Below are positions 12,024-20,800 of a stretch of DNA of 64,000 bases, piece after piece; the first letter of the stretch is position 1, and each line of letters starts with the position of its first letter. The stretch spans positions 4,089,903-4,153,902 of the forward strand of contig JAUPFP010000016.1 of assembly GCA_036925085.1 (NCBI GenBank). Direction: 5' to 3'. The notes beneath the pieces are model-generated. The model made no database searches. It worked only from the letters and a program-made list of their open reading frames with translations, and was not told the DNA's origin. Source of the stretch: Brachycybe producta. Its lineage: Eukaryota; Arthropoda; Diplopoda; Playtdesmida; Andrognathidae. A program made the translations under genes and the position numbers.

Positions 12024-12722
12024 AATTAATAATAAAATGTTAAATTAATGGTTCGGGTAGGTATATTGTAATTATTGGAAGACTATAAATCTTGTGTTTT
12101 TACATATTTGAGCGTTAATTGAAATTTGTGTTTTTAGTTTTTCTGAAGTGTTTTTTTGTTGAACACATGATTTTTTTTTATAAAACAAATTAAGCCAATT
12201 TTTCACACGACAATCTTAAAAGAATATCTTTATTTATTATCTGTAAAAGGGTTTTATCTGACTTAATATCCTTTTGTGTTGTTGTTGTTCATTTGAAATT
12301 CCAAGATTTATATTAATGATGCATTCACATGATCTCTGAAGCAGTAAATTTGAAACGTGGGGCATTTTGAATGGCTCTTTAAGATCTAAATAAGTGTTAA
12401 TTTGCTTGGTGTACGTGTACCCTTTTTTACCACAAGAAATACGATGCATTCAGTTCCTGAGCGCTTTTTGAAAAAAAGCTGAACTAAGTTGTTATATACG
12501 AGGCACCATTTATGTCAAAAATTCTATTAATTAATGAAAAGTTTAATTATATATAATTATTTATATAACAAGAAAATTAAACAAAAAAACATGTTTTTTT
12601 TGTGACAATCGCTTTTATAAAAAAAAAACTTGGTCATGGGTTCAATCCCCGTGCAGTGTGGATTATTTTCAATTATTTCAGAAGGTGGCAGTTGGCAAAC
12701 TTAAATAAAAGCGGGTAATAAA
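12024..12722. other. Non-coding stretch with a possible tRNA-like B box
   Basis: AT-rich filler. GGGTTCAATCCCCGT at about 12638-12652 fits an RNA polymerase III B box, and the flanking bases can form a T-arm stem. No A box or rest of a cloverleaf was found upstream (poly-A instead), so it is at best a fragment of a tRNA-derived SINE. Confidence 0.35.
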
Positions 12723-13115
12723 AAGCCTAGTTCAGACAGGGTGATAATCGCCGGACACACGTATTCAGCAATTAGACAACATCTTCGTCCGGCACAGCGT
12801 CTTGTATCTGTCCACATGTGGCCACAGTGATGTTGCGTGTCCAAAACCGAATTCAGTATCTGTTGCTCAGTTTAGCAATGGATTTCTTGTTGACCGTCGG
12901 TGGTGTTAAGTGCTGCGTTTGTATTCGCCTCTAAGTATTGACTGCGCCAATGTTTTCTATTTGAAGTGTGGGGGGGATAGAGTAACAAGCAACATTTTTG
13001 ATGTCAAACTGCCGAATACTCACTCTGGCAATGTTGCTTTGTATCCGCAAAGATGTCTCCAGTCGTTGAGAAACATCGCTGGAGACAATGTTTCCGGCGA
13101 CTATCGCCCAGGCTA
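12723..13115. mobile_element. Foldback element, AGCCTAG/GATAATCGCCGG ends
   Basis: About 390 bp. AGCCTAGTTCAGACAGGGTG then ATAATCGCCGG on the left mirrors CCGGCGACTATCGCCCAGGCT on the right. Inner words (CAGCAA…, GACAACATC…) also pair with the right half. Target duplication not clear. A 95-codon open frame inside (12910-13197, plus strand) runs past the right end and has no recognisable motif. Called a non-autonomous DNA element with moderate confidence. Confidence 0.6.
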
Positions 13116-14036
13116 TACTTATGTAACTATCTGGTGTGTTTTTTTTTTACATGAAAGGCATCTCATGCATTGCACAGTGTGTTTGAAAAGCGCTTAGGCA
13201 TTGAACGCACGCAATTCCTAATTGTCATTTAAAGCGTGCATTTCCATAACGTTGTAAATGCCACATAAAGGTAAAATACGTTTTTAATCGAAAATGAGTT
13301 GTAAACGCCATGCTTTTTTGTGTGGAGATTTGCTTGTCACGAAAATGCTGTTTCTGAAAACTGAAGTAGAATTGTTGTGCAAGTCATAACGTTGTAACAG
13401 CCAATAGCAGTTCGAGTGGCAACCTCAGTCACTTACCACCAGTCACTTACTTGTTAGTGTGCACGTTGGCATTTACAACGTTTTTTTTTTTGGGAACTGA
13501 AGTTTCAAATTTTTTTTAAAAAAATATTCTAATAATGATTAATAATTTCTAATACATTCTTTTCATTTCTTAGCTTCCTGTAAATTGTATTACAATATTT
13601 TATGCCTTTAATGTAATTGGTTTAATAGAAAAATTCTATTTTCTATTTTCTGAAAAATTTAAATTTTGGCAAATACAACGTTTTTGAAATATGCATGCTT
13701 CATTTAATGAAGATTTTAATATGCTTATAAACTTACTGATTTTAAACATGGTGGTACAATATTACAACAACAAGCCCATATTGATACCTTAGATATAAAA
13801 CCTATTGACCTCTGGGGTCTAAAACCCTTGCGTTGAGAGGTTTTGGATCTAAGGGTGTTGAGTACCTACCCACTTTCCACGCAAAAAAAGGTCTATGATG
13901 GGCTTTATGAGATTATTGTTTACAATGTTCCTAAGCAAATTGGACTTCTCACTAATTTTGGAATTTGTCATTAGCAAGAGAGAAAGAGAGAGAGAGATGG
14001 GTATATTTTTGTTTTTCCATTGTCAACATCGAAAGA

Positions 14037-14038
<2 letters not shown>
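13116..14038. other. Non-coding AT-rich stretch
   Basis: No gene. The word AACGTTGTAAATGCCA and variants recur (about 13247, 13387, 13476, 13676) in both orientations, suggesting an old foldback repeat. A short inverted repeat with CCTATTGACCTCTGGGGTCT lies near 13800-13860. Confidence 0.4.

Positions 14039-14118
<80 letters not shown>
14039..14118. repeat. (AT)40 microsatellite
   Basis: Uninterrupted AT dinucleotide array of 80 bp, preceded by a GA-rich tract (13977-13996). Confidence 0.97.
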
Positions 14119-14122
<4 letters not shown>

Positions 14123-14956
14123 TTTTTTCATTTTTGTGTGACAAATAAATGCAGTCATTATTTAGTTTATATTACATATTTTTTTTCTATAAAAGAAGAC
14201 GGTGAGATTTTCTAAAACTGAAGAAGAGAGAGAGAAAGAGTGAATTGGTATTTTTGTTGGTTTATTCGACTTGGCCGTTATCGTACTTAAGCTGACAAAT
14301 CTGTCGACAATTTATCTTGAAATCTTTTTTTCTTACAAATAGAAAAAAGTGTTTCTCTCGCTCTCTCTCTCGTTTTCTGAACTTGTGTTAAAAAAAAGTG
14401 CCTTTAAGATTGTCGTGCGACTTAAAGGCCTTGGAGCATTATGAAATATTGTGATATTTATGCATTTATTAAAATCAAGAGAGAAAAATGCTACATTTTT
14501 GAGCAACAGGGGGATGAAAAGGGGAAGTTGGGGTGAGAAAAAAAAAGAGAGAGGGGGGTTGAGAGTTATTTCTGTAACAAAAAGAAAGAAAACTAAGGGG
14601 TGATGTGTGATGAATTTTTTTTTACATTGTATAAATCGATCGTTGAGTATGAATGAGAAAAATCTCAGTGCAATACTTTTTTTTTTTAACTTCTAATGCA
14701 AAATTGCCAGTGAAAAGAAAAAAAAGTACAATTCAAAGAATCACTATAGTAAAATGAAAAAAAAAATGGATTTTTCTTTTCTGTTTTTTTTTTTCTTCTT
14801 CTTCTTCTTCTCTGAAGACGAAGGTTGTACGAAAAAAATGTACGTCTCTTATTGTGAACCACCACACACACAACAGACACTCTATGATTTTGACACATAA
14901 ATGGATAGAAAATGAGTTCAAAATATATTTTAACTATCCAAGTCTTACATAAACTG
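14119..14956. other. Non-coding stretch with GA and GAA-rich tracts
   Basis: No gene. GA/CT tracts at about 14225-14240 and 14355-14371, a purine-rich block at 14520-14570, and a TTC run at 14794-14811. Confidence 0.45.
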
Positions 14957-15480
14957 AAGGCTCTGGTTTCACTGAGTGACTTGCTACTATAAAATAATCA
15001 AGAGCGACTTGTCACCACAAAATAGTGACTTTTCACTACAAAATAATGAATAGTGACTTGTTACTGCAAAATAGTGAAGTGACTTTTTGCTGCAAAATAG
15101 TGAATAGTGATTTGTTGCTGAAGAAGAGTGAAGTGACTTGTCACCACAAAATAGTGATGTGTTACTGCAAAATAGTGAAGTGACTTTTCACTGCAAAATG
15201 AATAGTGATTTGTTGCTGCAAAATAATGAATAGTGACTTTTCACTACAAAATAATGAATAGTGACTTGTTACTGCAAAATAATCAAGAGTGACTTGTTAC
15301 TGCAAAATAATCACTAATGACTTATCACAGCAAGTTTATCAAGAGTGAATATTCACTAAAATAGTTCTGATACATTTATTCAAGTAATATTGCTCTGATG
15401 CCAGTTATATCATTTTTGACTAGTCACTCAGGATAAGATAGACTGACTTCAATTTTTATTGCCCAGCCCATCAATCATAG
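14957..15480. repeat. Left half of a foldback repeat with degenerate ~26-bp tandem units
   Basis: Begins AAGGCTCTGGTTTCACTGAG and continues as about 13 imperfect head-to-tail units of roughly 26 bp (consensus close to GTGACTTGTTACTGCAAAAT followed by AGTGAA) to about 15366. The retrotransposon at 15485-25550 interrupts it. The matching right end (…GGAACCTTTTGGAGCCTTT) with inverted GTGACT/AGTCAC units lies at 25551-25690. The two halves together would be a ~660-bp inverted-repeat element. Confidence 0.7.
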
Positions 15481-15484
15481 GAAT
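15481..15484. repeat. Target-site duplication GAAT (left)
   Basis: GAAT lies directly before the left LTR and directly after the right LTR (25551-25554). A 4-bp duplication is within the range known for Ty3/Gypsy elements and confirms an undisturbed insertion. Confidence 0.85.
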
Positions 15485-16170
15485 TGTGAGCTTTTGACAT
15501 CAACCAATATTTTATTACCAACCTTTAGATGACATTTTCTACTTTTCGTTTCTTCTCTGAGCAGTATGACACCTGCACAGAGAAGATCCGAGCTGTAGAG
15601 AGAGCTGGATGGAGATAGATTGAAGTCACTCTTCTGCATGGGGGTGAAATCAATGCAGGAGAGTGGCGGCCATCTCTCTCTCTTCCGGTTGATGCTGATA
15701 TACATCTTCTCCATCGGTATTCCGACTAGAGAAGATGTTGTAGCTGCTGAGAATCGTATAGCTCCTGCCCTATGAAACCTCCGGCCTCTGAAGAGAAGTT
15801 ATTTACATAAACATAGAGACAACGCTACTTCTTGTTACAACACTTTTATTCATTCCTTGTAAGAAGTACAGATACAAGGGTGAATAGTAATATACTAACT
15901 GGAAATCCTCAGGCCCATGATTTGGAATGTATCGCAAAAACAGGCAAAGGAAAGAACTGAGGAACAAAGAGGAACATGGTCCTTTTATACCTTGGACCTG
16001 TGTACACCTGCGAGGCGTAACCAGGTCCAAGTGACCATGGTCCTTTACGTATCAATCCGCCACTTGGGCATGAGTCAGAAAGGTGAGTCAGAGAGGAGGG
16101 AGGGACGGTTGAGAGTTGTTTACCCCCCAGGCTATGGTTTTGGCGGGATCACGATTTACAGGGTGTTACA
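15485..16170 (-). repeat. 3' LTR (left copy)
   Basis: 686 bp, starting TGTGAGCTTTTGACATC and ending GATTTACAGGGTGTTACA on the plus strand. It matches 24865-25550 base for base as far as I can read, at a constant offset of 9380. On the minus strand it starts TGTAACACCC. It contains the same TATA box (15981-15989) and polyadenylation signal (15845-15850) as the other copy. The sequence just upstream on the minus strand, GTTGGAGGGTA, is a short purine-rich tract that may serve as polypurine tract. Confidence 0.95.
15845..15850 (-). promoter_or_regulatory. Polyadenylation signal AATAAA in 3' LTR
   Basis: On the minus strand GAATGAATAAAAGTG. It lies about 130-140 bp downstream of the TATA box in the LTR, so a transcript started in the 5' LTR would meet it in the 3' LTR and end near 15825. 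The R region is therefore about 100 bp or so (inferred). Confidence 0.6.
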
Positions 16171-16510
16171 TACCCTCCAACTTTGCTTGGAGTACGTCCT
16201 CGTACTCCAGCCAAGGGTGGAAGGTTTTCAAGTTACGCAGCGGGGAGACATGGGTGGCTGAGGACTTACCGTGTACAGAGGTGGTTATGGAAAGGCACTG
16301 GCACCGAAGTGTCAGCGCCCTTAAAAATGCAAATTCTGAAAATAAAAAGGCAAACACAATTAATACTCGCTGGGTGGCGAGTTCCTATGGAAATTTACAA
16401 GAAATACTTATTTATACATAAAGCAGTTATAACAGAATTCTTTTCTTTTTTCTTTTTTATATTTTTCGAGCTCACCACCCCAATGGGCGGTGACCACACG
16501 GTTTTCTAAT

Positions 16511-17749
16511 CTATACCCACGTCGGTTGATTGCATGCACATGTACATGCAGAAACATATCCGTGAAGTGCTTGTAGGGGGTCTGACGGTGAGTGGAGGAG
16601 GTGGCTCCGCAGCCAGGGATGATAGGATTCCCAGGCGGCGACGATCCATCCGTTGTCGAAGCCCCGGAGACTTTCCATGAAACTTCGGTGGACGGTGGCG
16701 TCGGCGGCGATCAGTCGGCCCGGTGGTTGCCCGGTGAGGACACCGTAAACGGCGTCCCACAGGATGGCGGCCTGGTAAGTGGCGCGGGTCCTCCAAACGA
16801 TCATTCGGGCAATGCTGTATGCTCCGTTAAGTGGGACTCCCAGGAGACTGTTAAAGAAAGCCTGCTGAAGGGCGCCCAATGCTGGAGTGATGGGCTGCTC
16901 GGCAAACTGGTATATTTCGATGTACCGGGTGGACGGAATTAGGACGGCCATAGAGAGTTGCAGGTAGTATGACATTCCTACAACGTAGCGCCCTTCCTCC
17001 GGTATGTAGAGGCGCGGAAATCCCTCCATCAGGTCATAGTGACCGATGTAATAGGTGTTTGCGGGCCGCACCTGTCGTTGCCAGAGTGCCCAGCAATTAT
17101 TTAGCAGTCTTTCACATCGTGCTTCCTGACGAAGCGGTCGATATACCGGTAGTCTCCTGGTAGTGACTGTTGGTATGCGAAAAGGTTGTGTCACTTGTGG
17201 CAAAGTTAGTACGGGGGTTGCTGAGGCTGCGGCGATATGGCGAGACGAGGCAGTTGACGTCGTTAGGTCAATGGCGCGCGCTGTGTCGTCCCCGACTTCC
17301 TCGATGCCGAGTTGCTGCGTTGTCGTGTCATCCGAGTCCATCCTAGTAGATGGGTCAGGGATGGCATCGTCCTGGCTTCCCGTTGTTTCGTTGCACTGTG
17401 ACATCCTTGTTCTTCCAGAATTGTTTCCGAAGTGCTGGTGACCAGCCTGGCGTTGGCTATATACTTGTGTTTCCCGACTTCCCCATCGAGGTGTGAAATT
17501 CCAGGGTCCCATGGAAATCGTATAATTCCACGAAGCTGGCTGGAACTCCAATAAGCCACCCAATTTGTTTGTTATTGGAGGCTCGCGGGGTGTCGGTTTC
17601 TGAGTATTAAACGCCGTTCTTCCACTGTTGTTTGTTATTGTTGTCAGACGACCTGGTCCCCAAACGCAGTGTACGAAAGTTTCCCCATTGGAATCAGATT
17701 CGAGTGGTGAAATGTGGGCAGGGGTGTGTGAATGTTTGTGGTCACACAC
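16511..17749 (-). CDS. Unidentified third frame of the retrotransposon (env position)
   Basis: A 412-codon frame lying 107 bp downstream of the pol stop, where env lies in retroviruses and errantiviruses. No signal peptide, convincing membrane helix, basic cleavage site or zinc finger is visible, so I do not call it Env. Residues 1-115 are low in motif content; Met116 (codon near 17404) or Met137 would give a more natural start, followed by an acidic Thr/Ser/Asp-rich stretch (117-195). From about residue 200 to 395 it looks globular and mainly helical, with many Trp/Tyr/Leu and segments such as YYLQLSMAVLIP. The end is Cys-rich (CTCAC at about 402-406). It could be an accessory protein or a structural protein moved downstream of pol. 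Being translated would need a spliced or internally initiated mRNA. Confidence 0.55.
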   Translation of the reverse strand: MCDHKHSHTPAHISPLESDSNGETFVHCVWGPGRLTTITNNSGRTAFNTQKPTPREPPITNKLGGLLEFQPASWNYTISMGPWNFTPRWGSRETQVYSQRQAGHQHFGNNSGRTRMSQCNETTGSQDDAIPDPSTRMDSDDTTTQQLGIEEVGDDTARAIDLTTSTASSRHIAAASATPVLTLPQVTQPFRIPTVTTRRLPVYRPLRQEARCERLLNNCWALWQRQVRPANTYYIGHYDLMEGFPRLYIPEEGRYVVGMSYYLQLSMAVLIPSTRYIEIYQFAEQPITPALGALQQAFFNSLLGVPLNGAYSIARMIVWRTRATYQAAILWDAVYGVLTGQPPGRLIAADATVHRSFMESLRGFDNGWIVAAWESYHPWLRSHLLHSPSDPLQALHGYVSACTCACNQPTWV

Positions 17750-17856
17750 GTTGTTGTTTGTTTATATTGGTGTGTGTCATCAAGTGACCAATGTGATGAT
17801 ATAAACAACCGAAAGAAAAAATTTAGGTTGTGTGGGTTGTTGATAGGGTTATTGGT

Positions 17857-20800
17857 TTATTGTGGTGAGGAGGTAGGTTCCTCTTGTTGTGGGGAGCTGG
17901 ATTTGTCTTCCCCCTCCAACCCTTGAACAACTGTCCTCAGTTGTTTTGGCTTGATATGCACAATGTTCACCGTGTCTCGAATCAATCTTCCAAATGTATC
18001 TTCGTGCTCCAGCTCGAGCACCGTGTCGCTGATGATTTTGGTTACCGTGTAACCATCCCTGTACGAGTAACGTAGTTTCTTGGTCTCATCAGGTACGATG
18101 CGTTGGTCTCGAACGAGTACTGGGTCTCCGATTTTATACGTGTGTGGAGTTTTCCGTCTTGCGTCATAGTACTTCTTCTGTCGCAGATGGGCCTCGTGCA
18201 GGTTGGCCCTTGCGATCTCGACCTCTTCCGTGGCAACCACAGAAGGTGCTGCAGGGTTTGAATCCATAACCTTCGGTAGGAGAGGTGCCCGATTGTCGAT
18301 TCGTAGTCGGGCCTCTCTTCCAAACATTAAGCGGTATGGCGAGAACTTCGTTGACGTATGGGTCGCGGTGTTGTAAGCGAAGGTGGCGGCTTGGAGATGG
18401 AAATACCAATCCCGCTGTCCTTTTTCAGGCGTCAGGAGTCTCTTGACGGTCTGCATTATAGTTTTGTTGGTCCTTTCCGCAAGACCGTCTCCTTGCGGAA
18501 AGTACGCTGTCGTGGTGGCGTGCTTTATTCCCAGCTCGTCACACAGCGCTTGTGTGTCTTTAGCTGTAAAAGGTGTTCCCCGGTCGGTGATTATCCTCCT
18601 GGGCATCCCGATAAGATACACGATCGTATCTTGGAGGAAATTCTTAGTTGTTTTGGCCGACTGGCTGTGCACAGCTCGTGCGAAACAGAATCTGGTGGCG
18701 TAATCCACTGCCAGGATGATGTGCTTGACACCACCCAGTGATTTTGGCAGGGGACCGATGTAATCGATTCCCCAGCATTCACCTGGGTCTCCAATTTCCA
18801 TTTCATGGAGGAACCCGGGCAGCTTGGACTGTGGTGTCTTGCACTTTTGGCATATCTCGCACGTGCGCACATACTCGATGGTATCCTGCTTCCAGGTTGG
18901 CCAAAAGAACCGTTGGCACACCTTTTCTAATGTCTTATCCTGGCCGAAATGTCCGGCTTCAGGACTATCGTGTAAGAGTCTCAGAACTTCGGGTACCAGA
19001 TGTTTGGGTACCACCGTCACGAGCTTGGGTGTTATGCTGCCCTGGTAGACAAGGGCACACAAAACCTCGTCTATGATGACATAGGTATGGTGAAGCTCGG
19101 TACTTGGATTGTTGCGAAGTTCGGTCTTAATCTGTGTCACGTTCGGGTCTCTTGTTTGTTCAACCGACCAATCCCAACGCAAAGTGACTGCGTAAACCAC
19201 GCTGTCGTCGAGGTCATCTGGGGTAGCCTGCAGCTTCCAGTCTTCAGGAACGTCCACCGGACTCCGTGAAATGCAATCTGCATCCACGTGAGTGATGCCG
19301 GCTTTGTAGACTACGGTGTAGTCGTATTCCTGGAGCAGTAGCTGCCAGCGACCCAGGCGTCCTTGGAGTCGCTGTGCGGTTTTTAAGTAGCACAGTGCAT
19401 GATGGTCGGTGACGATGACAAAGGCTTTGTTAAAGAGATAAGGTCTAAACTTGACGATGCCGTACACCACTGCGAGGCACTCTTTATCTGTTGTTGAATA
19501 GTTTAATTCGGCGTCTCGGAGCACTCGAGAGACACCACCCAGGATCTGCAGTTCCTTAGATGGTGACTGTTGGTAGAGGATAGCTCCGATGCCGTAAGCA
19601 GAGGCGTCGGTGTGCATTTTGATTTCGGCATCTGGGTCGTAAATGGCCAATATTGGCGCGGTGACAAGTTTAGTCTTTAACAGAGTGAATGCTGCTTCTC
19701 TGTCGATCGTCCATAAAAAGGGCAGCCCCTTTTTGGTCATATCCGTGAGTGGTTTAGCGATGTGGGCAAAGTTAACAATAAATCGCCGGTAGAAACCGGC
19801 CATGCCCAGAAATCGCTTCACCTCCTTGACATTAGTAGGCGCCGCTAAGTCGGAGATGGCAACCACTTTCCTCGGGTCTGGACGCACTCCTTCTTTGGAG
19901 ATGATGTGTCCCAGGTAGAGGACTTCGTCGTAGCCGAAGAAGCTCTTTTCGGGGTGAAGCTTCAACCCCGCCTCTCTTAGGAGTCCTAGGACGCAGTCCA
20001 ACCTTTCCATAAACTGTTCAAAAGTCGCGCCGAATACGATGATGTCGTCTAGGTAGACTAGACAAGTCTCCCATTTGTGGCCAGCCAAAAGGATGTCCAG
20101 GGCACGCTGCATAGTAGCAGGAGCGTTACGCAGACCAAAGGGCATCCGATTGAATTCGAACAGCCCACCGGGTGTGATGAACGCGGTCTTCTCCCTATCC
20201 TCTTTGGCGACCTCAAATTGCCAATAGCCGGAGATCATGTCGAGGGTCGCGAAGATTCTCGACCCCCGAAGCGAGTCTAAAGCATCATCGATTCGGGGTA
20301 GTGGGTAATTGTCTGGTTTGGTGATATCGTTCAGGCGTCTATAGTCGACGCAGAAACGCCACTGTCCATCCTTCTTCTTCACCAGGACTACTGCTGAAGC
20401 ATAAGGAGACTTGGATTCGCTGGCTACTCCGGATTTGAGCATTTCCTCGACTGTCTTCCGGATGATCTCCCGCTGCTCGGGGCCACTCCTTCGGAGGGGT
20501 TCCCGCACGGGTGCATGATCGCCAGTATCGATTCGGTGTTCCGTGAGGTTGGTACATCCAAGTTCCGACGTTTCTAGCGCGAAGACATCTCGATAGGATC
20601 TCAAAAGATCCATTAGAATGCGCCTCTGGCCATTACGTAATCGAGGCCCGAGTTGCATTGCTTCATCGAATTTAGCGCCTGACTCTTTTGTCATGATCGG
20701 GTCAGCGTTTGAAGTGGTCTTTACTTCAACCGTTTCGAAACAGTAGTCTTTTTGTACGTGGGCTATCACTTCGCCGGAGGCCAGGGTCAATGGCCCCGTA

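Noticed and set aside
12632..12662. tRNA gene or SINE promoter
   Set aside because: Only a B-box/T-arm-like string is present; no A box, D-arm or anticodon arm upstream.
14957..15366. CRISPR-like array
   Set aside because: The ~26-bp units are contiguous and degenerate with no unique spacers, and the host is an animal genome.
15475..16421. Several 60-115-codon frames in the left LTR, repeated in the right LTR
   Set aside because: They lie in LTR control sequence and partly antisense to the element; no motif. Their duplication simply reflects the LTR pair.
16511..17749. Envelope glycoprotein
   Set aside because: Position fits, but no signal peptide, membrane anchor, cleavage site or fusion-peptide-like segment is visible.
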